Source: Lewinellaceae bacterium
GTDB lineage: Bacteria > Bacteroidota > Bacteroidia > Chitinophagales > Saprospiraceae
Length of the DNA: 64,000 bases
Assembly (NCBI GenBank): GCA_016708875.1
Contig: JADJFA010000002.1
Coordinates: 62,001-126,000, forward strand
Direction of reading: 5' to 3'
The translations under genes were made by a program, and so were the position numbers. Of this stretch, positions 39,441 to 48,408 are shown piece after piece (within the stretch, counting starts at the first letter, position 1; each line of letters opens with the position of its first letter). The notes under the pieces were generated by a model. It searched no databases. It had not been told where the DNA came from and was given only the letters and a program-made list of their open reading frames with translations.

Positions 39441-39871
39441 TTGACTTGTTTTCCCTTAGAAAAACTGCTGCCGATGCCAATTCGGAGCCGCGGGTAGGCA
39501 TCCGTGGCCAACATTTCCTGGATACTTTTCAAGCCGTTGTGCCCGCCATCTGAACCTTTGGCACGAAGGCGTTGCTTGCCAAAATCAAGATTCAGATCGT
39601 CTAGCACGGTTAGGCTATTTTCGATTAGAATTTTCTCTTTTTGCAACCAGTACCGGATGGCTTTGCCGCTCAGGTTCATGTAGGTATTTGGTTTCAAAAG
39701 TATTAGCGTACGACCCTTAAATTTCACTTCCGCAAGGTCGCCATGGTGGTTGCCGCGCCACTCGCCGCCCTGATTTTTGCATAAAAAATCAAGCACTTCG
39801 AACCCGATATTGTGCCGGGTACCGTCGTATTCATATCCAATGTTGCCAAGTCCTGTAATGAGGTATTTCAT
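39329..39871 (-). CDS. pth: Peptidyl-tRNA hydrolase
   Basis: 180 residues, intact in an otherwise indel-rich stretch. It cleaves the ester bond of peptidyl-tRNA released from stalled ribosomes. Catalytic residues are in place: Asn10 (GLGNIG), His20 (GTRHNIGF), and the PNTYMNLSG and DDLNLDFG motifs. The end is slightly shorter than usual relatives. A TAnnTTTG box lies 53 bases upstream of the start. It is convergent with the glycosyltransferase gene. Confidence 0.96.
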   Translation of the reverse strand: MKYLITGLGNIGYEYDGTRHNIGFEVLDFLCKNQGGEWRGNHHGDLAEVKFKGRTLILLKPNTYMNLSGKAIRYWLQKEKILIENSLTVLDDLNLDFGKQRLRAKGSDGGHNGLKSIQEMLATDAYPRLRIGIGSSFSKGKQVNYVLGKWTEDEKAELPRILEKAEEVIKTFVTLGLEKL

Positions 39872-39923
39872 AAATCCAACTTCAACGATAAACTATCTAC
39901 CAGGTTCAAGGTTGTTCTGGCCG

Positions 39924-39931
39924 CAAAAGTA
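39924..39931 (-). promoter_or_regulatory. -7 box (TACTTTTG) for pth
   Basis: The minus strand matches TAnnTTTG, 53 bases before the pth ATG. Confidence 0.5.
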
Positions 39932-39989
39932 ATAGGACTTGTTGGCTTCAAAGGCAACCTTTCCCCTTCAAAGTACACCTATTGTTCCA

Positions 39990-40616
39990 ATGAAAAGCAT
40001 CGTTTATAGTTCATCGTTCATCGTTTTCTTACTGTTGGGACTCTCCTGCCACAAAGACAACGACCTCGCACCAGGTTTCGACATGGTGTTCCAACGCGAA
40101 TTCAGCATCCCGGCGGAATCGGTATTTTGATGTACACCATTTCCAGTTAAAACATTCCTTCCAATTGGCAGCAATATCTGGATCAACACGGGAAGACGGA
40201 GGCTGATATTTCTGGCGTAATTACTTCTCAAGCAAGTTTAGGCGGTATTTTTGGTGATGCTGATCTCGGCGTTATCGACAGAATTTATATTCGGGTCTAT
40301 GACGAATCCAATCAAAACGACTATGTGGAAATTGCTTACCGAGAACCAACGCCCTTGACCCGGGCAACGTCTTGCCACTTATTCCTTCGCTGGCGGACTC
40401 TAAACGGTTTTTCACCAACCCGCGATTTTCCGTTGATGTAATCGTCTATCTTCGCCGGGTCACGCAAGAACAGAGCGATGTCCGACTCGATTTGACAATG
40501 CGGGCTACTTTCTAATTGGGGAAATTCAGTTGGAAGATACGCCCAATGCGGAAGTGTTCCTGATCCGTTTTGTCAAAATTCATCCGGCTTTCATCGATAA
40601 ATCGACACGACGCTGA
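39990..40616 (+). pseudogene. Hypothetical lipoprotein (several frameshifts)
   Basis: The leader MKSIVYSSSFIVFLLLGLSC is a lipoprotein signal with lipobox LGLSC. The mature part is recovered from three frames: FDMVFQREFSIPA, then SNWQQYLDQHGKTEADISGV, LGVIDRIYIRVYDESNQND, SLADSKRFFTNPRFSVDVIV, and perhaps AGYFLIGEIQLEDTPNAEVF. Shifts lie near 40120, 40165, 40365 and 40490. The end is either the TAA at 40513-40515 or the TGA at 40614-40616. It lies just before a TonB receptor gene and may be its lipoprotein partner (inference). Not a family I recognise. Confidence 0.55.
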
Positions 40617-40659
40617 AAGCGTTGTGAAGTTACGCCCTCAAACGCATTCAGAGCAACGC

Positions 40660-42646
40660 ATGAAACAACTTTCCCTTTTACCCGCCTTAGCCTTTTCTCC
40701 TTTTGATTTTACTAAACAAAATAGTGTGGCGATGGCTGGGTTTCTATTTTCCTTACTCTTCTCTATTTCTCTTAATGCCCAAAAAACCACCGTCAAAGGA
40801 CGTGTGCTCGACAAATCCAAGGAGCCACTTATTGGGGCAAATATTTTTCTTCAGGACACTTATGATGGCGCTACCTCCGATGCCGAGGGCAATTTTCAGT
40901 TCGACACCGAAGAGACTGGAACACAGGTTTTGCTGGTAAAATATTTGGGCTACGACTCTGTTTCTCAACAAGTTAACTTGCAAGGAGGCGTGTTTGATTT
41001 CAATCCGGTGTTGCGCGAAAGTTTCAACGAACTAAAAATTGTGGTCATCAGCGCGGGGTCTTTTGAAGCCAGCGATCCATTTCTGTTCAAGGGTACCGTA
41101 TTCAGCACGGGCGGTTATTCTGCCCAGTACGGACAAGGGATGTCCTCCGCGCTGATTTTAGATACCCAGGATATGCCCGATCGCTCCGCTGGAACCCTTG
41201 CAGTATCCTGCGTAGGGCTAGGTTTTGGGCAACAAAAATTATGGAAAGACAAAGGCCGGGCTATTGGCGGGAGTGTTAATTACACCAATCTGGGCCCTTA
41301 TTTTTCTTTGGCGAAACAATCCCTGGTTTTCACCCATAAACCAGGATACGTTGGAAAAGAGGGCTTTTCCGGCAAAAACAGGGCAAAGTGGCCTCTTGAA
41401 GTTTTACAGGTACTACAATGCTGGTCGCGTCGGCTTTAACTCGCCAGCACCCAATGGCAAGATTTTCGGTTTTGATGCCAAAATGCCAATACCTACACCA
41501 ATCTCAGCTGGACGAAATTCGCGGGCGATCATTTGGAAGATAAGCCTTCGGGCTCTTCCTATTCTCCTGACCGCAACGATATTTCGTCCACTTATAATGT
41601 AGCTTTTGGACCCAGACACTTTAATATTCAAAATTCGCTGACGCAGATTCGGGGGAGTAGCGACTCGATTTTTGGCCGACTTACCGCTCCGTTTTGGGGG
41701 GGAGTACCAGTATGCTACCGATGACTATGAGAATCAATATTTAAAGCGGGGAATTCGAGACCATTACGGCGCTATCTTCACTGAGTCAGATATTTATGTC
41801 ACCACAAAGTTGGTAGCGCGCGTCGGATTGCGTGGCGAACAATCAAGCCTTTTGCGTCAGGCAAGGCTTTCCCCTCGTGTATCGCTTGCCTACAAATTGG
41901 CAGATGCGTCGCAGGTTTCGTTCGCTTGGGGGCATTTTTATCAAAAGGGCGACAGTTTATTGTACTGGCAACGCGAGTTTGAGGTGCAATACCCGGCTTT
42001 CAGCGTGCGGAGCATTTCATACTCAACTATCGGTATATCAAAGACGAGCGCACCATCCGTGTAGAGGGTTTTACAAAAATTACAAAATCTGGTGACCACA
42101 CGTGAGGCCCTCGCCAATGATGGAAGGCTACGCGCAGGGACTTGAACTTTTTATCGCGACAAAAAAAACGCTAAAGGGGTAGATTACTGGCTTTCTTACT
42201 CCTGGCTGGATACCAAGCGGCAATTCCAATGGTATCCTTTAGAAGCGCAACCTACTTTTGCAGCAAACCATGTAGCTACCCTGGTGGCGAAAAAGTTTTT
42301 CCCGAAAATAAGGACCAGCCTTGGCATGGCTTACAATTACGCAACGGGGCGGCCATATTTCAATCCAAACCGGACAGAAACCGAGTTTTTGGTTGACAGA
42401 ACCCCAGCATACAACAACTTGAGTATCAACGCTAGTTACCTTACCACGGTACGCAAGGCATTTGCAGTTTTTGTACTTGGAGTAACCAATGTGCTCAATC
42501 AAGAACAAATTTTTGGTTACCGATATTCGCCCGATAAAACCATGCGCACGGCTATTACTCCTGCTGCCAAACAGTTTTTTTCGTCGGAGCGTTTTTCAGT
42601 TGGGGTACGGATAGAAGGCAGGAGGTATTTGGACAACCAGAATTAA
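40660..42646 (+). pseudogene. TonB-dependent receptor lacking most of its plug domain (many frameshifts)
   Basis: The N-terminus has a signal peptide (LFSISLNAQ) and a CarboxypepD_reg-like domain (TVKGRVLDKSKEPLIGANIF ... VKYLGYDSV). At about 41074 the chain jumps from SAGSFEASD directly to PFLFKGTVFSTGGYSAQYGQ. In relatives some 70 residues of plug domain, including the FVRGG motif, separate these two phrases. Barrel strands follow: NYTNLGPYFSLAKQ, YNAGRVGFNSPAPNGKIFGF, SPRVSLAYKLADASQVSFAW, TSLGMAYNYATGRPYFNP. Shifts occur near 41360, 41490, 41540, 41665, 42010, 42090, 42160 and 42575. The cargo is unknown. Confidence 0.75.
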
Positions 42647-42716
42647 ACACTCAATACAATATACAACAAAGAAAAAAGCACTTGCAATTTTCACGCTCTT
42701 TCTAGTTGCCATTTCC

Positions 42717-43312
42717 ATGCAGGAACAAACCACCGACGAAAAGTTTGTGAAAGCCATGGAAAAAGCCCTTTCAGGATTAGACACCTTAAAGACCGCCGAA
42801 CAATGGCTGGCAGCCTCGAATAATTTTGAGCGCATTGCCCAAAAAGAAACCAAAGAATGGCTAGCTCACTATTATGTGGCATTTGCCAAACCATGGCATT
42901 CAATATGAGCCAGGATAAAAACATGTACGAACTCTTTGCCAAACGAGCCGATGATTTCGCGACAAAGGCTGACGCACTAAACCCCGATAATTCTGAAATT
43001 TATGTGCTAAAATCCATGATTTCCGGGCTTTTATCCGCATAAATCCCATGGTAAACGGACAGAAATATGGCCCCGTAGCCTCGATGCAACTTGAAAAAGC
43101 CAAGCGCCTGGATTCAGAAAATCCCCGCCTATATGCAGGAAGGTGCAACACTCCTCTTCACTCCACCGCAATGGGGCGGCGATAAAGTCAAGGCCAAAGT
43201 GACGCTTGAAACTGCTGCTGCCAAGTACGAAGCATTCAAACCAGCCTCCAGCATTCATCCAAATTGGGGTAAAACAGCGAACGAGATGTTTATAGAAATG
43301 GCAAATAAGTGA
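42717..43312 (+). pseudogene. Secreted TPR-like hypothetical protein (frameshifts)
   Basis: The upstream frame from about 42669 reads as a signal peptide (KKKALAIFTLFLVAISMQ) but lacks a visible ATG, so the true start is probably just before 42669 and obscured by an indel. The mature part is helical and TPR-like: EKFVKAMEKALSGLDTLKTA, WLAHYYVAF, MYELFAKRADDFATKADAL, NSEIYVLKSMISG, SMQLEKAKRLDSENPRLYMQ. It ends PNWGKTANEMFIEMANK. Shifts lie near 42885, 43030 and 43090. Function unknown. Confidence 0.6.
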
Positions 43313-43335
43313 CCCTGAACTTTCATCCCATTGCC

Positions 43336-43343
43336 TACTTTTG
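43336..43343 (+). promoter_or_regulatory. -7 box (TACTTTTG) for hppD
   Basis: TAnnTTTG match 36 bases before the ATG at 43379. Confidence 0.55.
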
Positions 43344-43378
43344 CAGCCAAATCTGCTGAATTTCTAATACACATTAAT

Positions 43379-44331
43379 ATGAATGTCTTGACCGCACCTG
43401 CTCCGGCCCCTTCAACTGCAAACTCCGACTCCTTCCCAATAAACGGCACCGACCACCTTGAATTTTACGTCGGCAACGCCAAACAAAGCGCCATGTATTA
43501 CCAGGCCGCGCTTGGTTTTGAAATAGTGGCTTATGCTGGCCCTGAAACTGGTGTGGGATCGGGTGAGTTATGTTTTGCAGCAGGACAAAATCAGAATCGT
43601 GCTCACAGCTTCACTGTTGCCAGGTACCGAGATTGCTGAACACGTGGCCGAACACGGAGACGGGGTGAAAGTGTTGGCGCTTTGGGTAGACGATGCGGAA
43701 CAGGCTTTTTACACCGCGCTTTCTCGTGGCGCAGAAGCAGCCGCCTTTAAAACCTTGCGAAACGACGATGGAGAGGTCGTTCTCGCCGCAATTAAAACCT
43801 ACGGAGACACCATCCACACCCTAGTGGAACGGAAAAATTACAAGGGCATTTTTCGGAATACACGGCGCTCATGTCGGAAGTGGTGAGCAATGGCAATGGT
43901 TATATTAAATTTCCAATCAACGAGCCAGCCAAGGGATTGAAAAAAAGTCAAATTGAGGAATACCTCGACTTTTATCGCGCAGCCGGTGTTCAGCACATCG
44001 CTGTGGCCACCGACAATATTCTGCAAACAGTGGCGCAAATGCGCGCCAACGGGGTTGATTTTCTATACGTTCCGGAGGTTTATTACGAGGATGCTCGACC
44101 GCGTAGGGAAAATCGAGGGAAAGCATCGAGGATTTGAAAGCCCTGAATATCCTGGTTGACCAGGACGAAGATGGCTATCTGCTTCAGATTTTCACCAAGC
44201 CAATTCAGGATCGCCCAACAGTTTTCTTCGAAATCATTCAACGACGAGGTGCAAAATCCTTTGGTAAGGAGAATTTCAAAGCACTTTTTGAGGCTATTGA
44301 ACGAGAACAGGAATTGCGTGGGACGTTGTAA
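43379..44331 (+). pseudogene. hppD: 4-hydroxyphenylpyruvate dioxygenase, internally deleted
   Basis: HPPD converts 4-hydroxyphenylpyruvate to homogentisate in tyrosine breakdown. Recognised by GTDHLEFYVGNAKQSAMYYQ, AEHGDGVKVLALWVDDAEQA, VSNGNGYIKFPINEP, GVQHIAVATDNI and FEIIQRRGAKSFGKENFKAL. About 317 codons are present where 370-380 are usual. At about 43853 ERKNYKGIF joins directly to EYTALMSEVV; relatives have about 55-60 residues here, including the first iron-ligand His (in a DHxxxN motif). The second His (VQHIAV) and the Glu (FEIIQR) ligands remain. Single-base shifts lie at about 43557, 44092 and 44117. Not functional as written. Confidence 0.85.
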
Positions 44332-44338
44332 ATTATTT

Positions 44339-44388
44339 GATATTGGGATATTGAGATATTTTATTCAATATCTCAATATCCTAATATC
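44339..44388. terminator. 22-bp AT-rich hairpin between convergent hppD and adenosyltransferase genes
   Basis: The left arm, beginning GATATTGGGATATTGAG, pairs with the right arm ending CTCAATATCCTAATATC over 22 positions with one G-T wobble, around a 6-base TTATTC loop. It has no strong T-run, so it may act as a transcription end or simply be a repeat. The arms are built from the unit ATATTG/CAATAT. Confidence 0.5.
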
Positions 44389-44407
44389 CATCAATATCGG
44401 GCTTTAC

Positions 44408-44952
44408 CTAGCCTTCCAAATCACCTCTTCCGCACCAAGTTCTTTCCCCAAAACGCGCCAACACGAAGAAGTAATCTGAAAGTCGGTTGAGGTATTGCAA
44501 AGCCAAATCCTCTACGGGTTCGCCTGATTGAAGAAGTGCGACCGTAAGCCGTTCTGCACGACGGCAAACGGTGCGGCACAAATGGCAAACAGACACAGTG
44601 GGGTGCCCTCCCGGAAGGATAAAATTCTTGAGCGGGGCAATTCCTGGTCCATTTCATCCATTTCATCCTCTAACAATTTCACATCGGCGAGCAACAGGTC
44701 GGGCGTGGGCGGATGCTTGGTCGGGTCGGAAGCGAGATGTGCACCCAATGTAAAGAGTCTGTGCTGCGTATGTGCCAGAATTTCTTGAACATGGTGATTT
44801 TCAAGTGAATCGCGTAATAGGCCGATGAACGAATTGAGTTCATCCACCGTGCCATAAGCATCTACCCTCAGATCACTTTTGGGTACTCGGCTACCGCCAA
44901 ACAATGCAGTTTCGCCCTTATCGCCTGTTTTGGTGTAGATTCGGAAAGCCAT
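44408..44952 (-). CDS. Corrinoid (cob(I)alamin) adenosyltransferase, PduO type (one frameshift)
   Basis: About 181 residues when one C is restored in the C-run at about 44637 (LPPLKNFILPGGHPTVSVCH). It transfers the adenosyl group from ATP to cob(I)alamin. ATP-binding N-terminus: IYTKTGDKGETALFGGSRVPK, DAYGTVDELNSFIGL. C-terminal signature: CHLCRTVCRRAERLTVAL, YLNRLSDYFFVLAR. No cobalamin synthesis genes are in the window, so it probably serves salvage and adenosylcobalamin-dependent enzymes elsewhere. Confidence 0.9.
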
Positions 44953-44978
44953 TTGTGCAGTGATGAAGCCGTTACAAC

Positions 44979-45521
44979 TTATTGCTTGCCTGAAGTTGGG
45001 ACTATTTCCGAAGCATTGGAGTTTGCAGGTGCTTTAATGTTCACCTTGTCCTTCGTTTGAGCGCCATCGCTGTTAACAGACATTACTATTTCTCCATGTA
45101 ACGCCTTCCAGCAAAGTGGGGCCCATTCCTGTAATGGTTTGCGCAGTTCCTCCTTCTTCGTGCGGCCTTGTGCCAGTACAAAACGTTGGAGCAGCACTTT
45201 TTTAAGTTTGGGTTTTAGCGTTGAAATGACTGTACCAACATTCATGTCCGAAGCATAAGGGATGAGTTCAATGCAAGTGGTGGCGTGTTCAAGCGATTCG
45301 GTGCCATCTACAGTGCCACTAAATTCAAGGAAATCCTTAATTGCTTTTTTATCACCAGTTTTGGCATGTTTCAAATTTTCCATGTATTTAAAATTGGCCC
45401 ACTCGGCGGTCTTGAGCACGGCATCAGAAACTTCGATGTCCATCTTTTTAGCTGCTTGGGCATGGGACAAAGATGGAAAAAGCAAAATAGAAACAAAGAC
45501 AAGGAGGAAAGCACTTCTCAT
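44979..45521 (-). CDS. Secreted hypothetical protein
   Basis: 180 residues from the ATG at 45519-45521, chosen because it opens the signal peptide (MRSAFLLVFVSILLFPSLSHAQ). The mature part is predicted helical with two cysteines (TTCIEL and APLCWK) and an Asn/Ser-rich tail. It lies 26 bases upstream of the adenosyltransferase gene on the same strand. I do not recognise the family; no catalytic motif is visible. Confidence 0.7.
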   Translation of the reverse strand: MRSAFLLVFVSILLFPSLSHAQAAKKMDIEVSDAVLKTAEWANFKYMENLKHAKTGDKKAIKDFLEFSGTVDGTESLEHATTCIELIPYASDMNVGTVISTLKPKLKKVLLQRFVLAQGRTKKEELRKPLQEWAPLCWKALHGEIVMSVNSDGAQTKDKVNIKAPANSNASEIVPTSGKQ

Positions 45522-45687
45522 GGGAAAAAGATTTAGGTTAAAAAATAATGGACAAAGATACTGCGACCTGCCTGGCAATTGAGATTTGGCAATGGTTAAA
45601 CAATGTCAAACGGCAAAACTTCAAACATTCGTCCGATTTAAAACCAAACATCTTTCTGAAATCAATTTTTCTTGCGAAGGCTTTGTC

Positions 45688-45695
45688 TATTTTTG
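45688..45695 (+). promoter_or_regulatory. -7 box (TATTTTTG) for the YebC-like gene
   Basis: TAnnTTTG match 59 bases before the ATG at 45754. Confidence 0.45.
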
Positions 45696-45753
45696 CGCCG
45701 CTTTTAAAGCAATCTCTACCTACATTTAACACTTATCACTTACCACTTAATTC

Positions 45754-46470
45754 ATGGGACGCGCGTTTGAATTCCGCAAAGAAAGAAAATTTAAGCGTTG
45801 GGCCGGCATGGCCAAAACCTTCACCCGTATTGGACGAGAAATAGCCTTGGCTGTAAAGACTGGAGGGCCAAACCCCGAGTACAATTCTCGCCTCCGGGGA
45901 GCAATCCAGAACGCTAAAACGGCGAATATGCCTAAGTCGAACGTCGAAAGCGCCATCAAGAAGGCGTCTGGCAAGGAAGCAGAAAACTTCCAGGAAATAA
46001 TTTACGAGGGCAAAGGCCCAAGCGGCATAGCCATACTAGTGGAAACTGCCACAGACAACCCTACCCGCACCGTCGCCAATGTGCGGATGTATTTCGACCG
46101 CTGTGGGGGCGCTTTGGGCACCTCAGGCAGCGTCAGCTTCCTTTTCGACCACAAGGGTGTATTTAAAGCGAAGGCTGAAGGCCATGATTGGGACGAACTT
46201 GAGTTGGAATTGATTGACTCAGGCCTGGAAGAACTCAAGCGCGAAGAAGATGAAATCGTGTTACTCAGTGCTTATACTGACTTTGGCACGCTTCAAAAAG
46301 CATTGGAAGACCGCAATATTGAAACCACAAGCGCCGCCTTGGAGTACATACCCAACACAACCAAAAAACTGGATGACGCTGAAGTAGAAGCTTTGGTAAA
46401 ACTTCTTGATCGGCTGGAAGAAGATGACGACGTGCTCAATGTGTACCACACGATGGACATGTCGGAGTGA
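45754..46470 (+). CDS. YebC/PmpR family DNA-binding regulator / translation factor
   Basis: 238 residues, intact. Signature features: MGRAFEFRKERKFKRWAGMA, FTRIGREIALAVKTGGPNPE, NMPKSNVESAIKKASG, EIIYEGKGPSGIAILVET, GTSGSVSFLFDHKGVF. Family members bind DNA and regulate transcription in some bacteria; others help ribosomes through proline stretches. It is convergent with the Bat operon end, with only seven bases between stops. Confidence 0.93.
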   Translation: MGRAFEFRKERKFKRWAGMAKTFTRIGREIALAVKTGGPNPEYNSRLRGAIQNAKTANMPKSNVESAIKKASGKEAENFQEIIYEGKGPSGIAILVETATDNPTRTVANVRMYFDRCGGALGTSGSVSFLFDHKGVFKAKAEGHDWDELELELIDSGLEELKREEDEIVLLSAYTDFGTLQKALEDRNIETTSAALEYIPNTTKKLDDAEVEALVKLLDRLEEDDDVLNVYHTMDMSE

Positions 46471-46477
46471 TAAAAGA

Positions 46478-47137
46478 TCACCAATCTTTTTTCAAGCGAG
46501 AGGGTCGGTTTGCTGGCGCCAATTCCCGGTATGCCCCGGCATTTTTCTGTTCTTCTGAAAGCACTGCCTCGTTGAGCAATCGTCTGGCAGCATCTGGTGG
46601 AAGGTTTGATGGTGGAATCTCTTTTTGTCGTGAAGGAGCTGCTTGATCCAGGTAGTTTCTGCGCGCTTGGGGAGGAGGCGGGGGTGGCGGCGGCGGAGGT
46701 GGTGGTGTCTCAGGAGGAGGCTCTTGAAGTTTTCGCTTTGCGATTTGCAGGTTTTTTTGTGCATCAGGGCGCTTAGGAATCAGCCTCAAACTGCGCTCAT
46801 ACGCGTCAATCGCCGCTCGATAGTCGCCTTTTAGCATACAGGCATTTCCGAGATTATAAAGGGCGTCGGCTTTTTCGCTAGGTGAAAGGGCCTTTTCGGC
46901 TGCTTCGCGAAAAAACTGGGCGGCTTCAGTGTGCTCAGATTGGAGGTAAGCGGCATTGCCAGCATTATAAAGTGCGGTGCTGCTCTTTGATTTTTGGTAG
47001 GCTTTTTGGGCTTTTTCGTATTCGCCCCGATCATAGTGACGCTCGCCTTGGCGGAGGGTGTAATGCTCGGATTGAGCTGCGATTTGCCCAAAGTACAGGA
47101 GCGCGAGGAGCGAGGTTTTGTATTTTTTGAAAAACAT
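46478..47137 (-). CDS. batC: BatC-like TPR protein with polyproline tract
   Basis: 219 residues from the ATG at 47135-47137; the longer frame starts in a hairpin. Signal peptide (FKKYKTSLLALLYFGQIAAQ), then TPR units (GERHYDRGEYEKAQKAYQKS, TALYNAGNAAYLQSEHTEAA, ALYNLGNACMLKGDYRAAID), a run of about twelve prolines and a basic tail. This matches BatC, the periplasmic TPR partner of the BatA/BatB von Willebrand proteins. It is the last gene of the minus-strand Bat cluster but is separated from batB by the RCC1 gene. The polyproline run would stall ribosomes without EF-P. Confidence 0.82.
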   Translation of the reverse strand: MFFKKYKTSLLALLYFGQIAAQSEHYTLRQGERHYDRGEYEKAQKAYQKSKSSTALYNAGNAAYLQSEHTEAAQFFREAAEKALSPSEKADALYNLGNACMLKGDYRAAIDAYERSLRLIPKRPDAQKNLQIAKRKLQEPPPETPPPPPPPPPPPPQARRNYLDQAAPSRQKEIPPSNLPPDAARRLLNEAVLSEEQKNAGAYRELAPANRPSRLKKDW

Positions 47138-47156
47138 TTTATGCGAATTAGGAACC

Positions 47157-47199
47157 AACTTTCCGAAAGTTTATCCCGATTTATCGGGACGGGAAAGTT
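47157..47199. other. Nested hairpin between the RCC1 gene and batC
   Basis: Outer arms AACTTTCC / GGAAAGTT (47157-47164, 47192-47199) enclose an inner stem TCCCGAT / ATCGGGA (47174-47180, 47183-47189). Possible transcript end or processing site in the bat cluster. Confidence 0.45.
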
Positions 47200-47210
47200 T
47201 TGAGTCCGAC

Positions 47211-48268
47211 TTATTGCTTCTCGACACGGGCGGAATACATTCTGCCGTCGGCAAAAATTTTGAGGAAAAGAATGCCCGACGGGAGGCTCGAAAGGTCCAC
47301 GCTGCCGCCCGGCCACTCGAACGAACGGAGACCTCGCCCTAGCAGGTCAAAAACCTCCACCCGCTCTGCTTCCACGCCGTCGAGCTGTACGAGGCCGGTC
47401 GTCGGGTTAGGGAAAATACGGATATCGGTCTGCCCGATTTCGGTCACGGCGCTGACAGGGCAGGGCGTTATTTCGGTCGGGATGTTTTTGTCGGCATTCG
47501 TGCCATCGCCCAATTCACCGTTGTAATTACGTCCCCAAGCCCAGAGGCTGCCGTCGGTTTTTATCGCGAGGGTATGGTAAGTGCCAGCGGTCACGTTTTG
47601 CCAATTGGTAGCCGTTCCGATTTGGACGGGGCTGTTTTTGGCGGCAAAAGTGCCATCACCCAATTCACCGTATTCATTATTTCCCCAAGCCCTGAGGCTG
47701 CCGTCGGTTTTTATCGCAAGAGAATGTGAGTAGCTAGCCGCGACGCTTTTCCAATTGGTAGCCGTTCCGATTTGGACGGGGCTGTTTTTGGGGGCATAGG
47801 TGCCATCGCCCAATTCACCGTAGTCATTCCATCCCCAAGCCCAGCGGCTGCCATCGGTTTTTATCGCAAGGGTATGGAACCCGCCAGCCGCAACGCTTTT
47901 CCAATTGGTGGCCGTGCCGATTTGGACGGGGCTGTTTTTGGGGGCATAGGTGCCATCGCCCAATTCACCCCAGATATTCAGTCCCCAAGCCCAGAGGCTG
48001 TCATCGGTTTTATCGCAAGGGTATGGTTAAAGCCAGCCGCGACGCTTTTCCAATTGGTGGCCGTTCCGATTTGGACGGGGCTGTTTTTGTTGGCATACGT
48101 GCCATCGCCCAATTCACCGCTGTCATTAATTCCCCAAGCCCAGAGGCTGCCGTCGGTTTTTATCGCAAGGGTATGGAACCCGCCAGCCGCAACGCTTTGC
48201 CAGCATTGGGCCTGTGCGCCGTAGGCAAGGAGCGCAGCGAAAAGGAGGAGTGTGCAGATTTTTTTCAT
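47211..48268 (-). CDS. RCC1-repeat protein with T9SS sorting domain (one frameshift)
   Basis: About 352 residues. The signal peptide (MKKICTLLLFAALLAYGAQAQ) is followed by five RCC1-like repeats of 50 residues (TNWKSVAAGGFHTLAIKTDG, LWAWG, GELGDGTYA) and a T9SS sorting domain (IRIFPNPTTGLVQLDGVEAE ... LPSGILFLKIFADGRMYSAR). One T is missing in a T-run near 48006-48020, where other copies have five Ts. Restoring it gives a continuous frame and exact 150-base periodicity. RCC1 repeats form a beta-propeller, here predicted on the cell surface. The gene sits inside the Bat cluster between batB and batC. Only five of the seven blades of eukaryotic RCC1 are present. Confidence 0.88.
47500..48150 (-). 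repeat. Five 150-base tandem repeats encoding RCC1 units
   Basis: The phrase GTGCCATCGCCCAATTCACC on the plus strand recurs at 47500, 47650 (one mismatch), 47800, 47950 and 48099. Intervals are 150, 150, 150 and 149 bases; the last is short because of the frameshift. High DNA identity among copies implies recent duplication or homogenisation. Confidence 0.9.
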
Positions 48269-48366
48269 GATAACTGTTTTTTGAAAAATGAAGAAATGGG
48301 CCTGATCTCTTTATTTGCATCCCCACAAATCTAATAGGTTTTCCAAGGTTTTGAAGTCGGCGTATT

Positions 48367-48394
48367 CGTCAGACGACTCAAAGTCGTCAGACGA
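48367..48394. repeat. Short palindrome with 11-bp direct repeats downstream of batB
   Basis: TCGTCAGACGA occurs at 48366-48376 and 48384-48394. GACGACT / AGTCGTC form a 7-bp stem around CAA. Confidence 0.5.
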
Positions 48395-48408
48395 AGGAAG
48401 TGCTGGCG

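Noticed and set aside
46640..46700. Polyproline-coding tract as a possible sequencing artefact
   Set aside because: The frame is intact on both sides and proline-rich linkers are usual in BatC-like proteins.
47500..48150. Regular repeats considered as a CRISPR array
   Set aside because: Repeat unit is 150 bases, encodes RCC1 protein repeats in frame, and has no unique spacers or cas genes.
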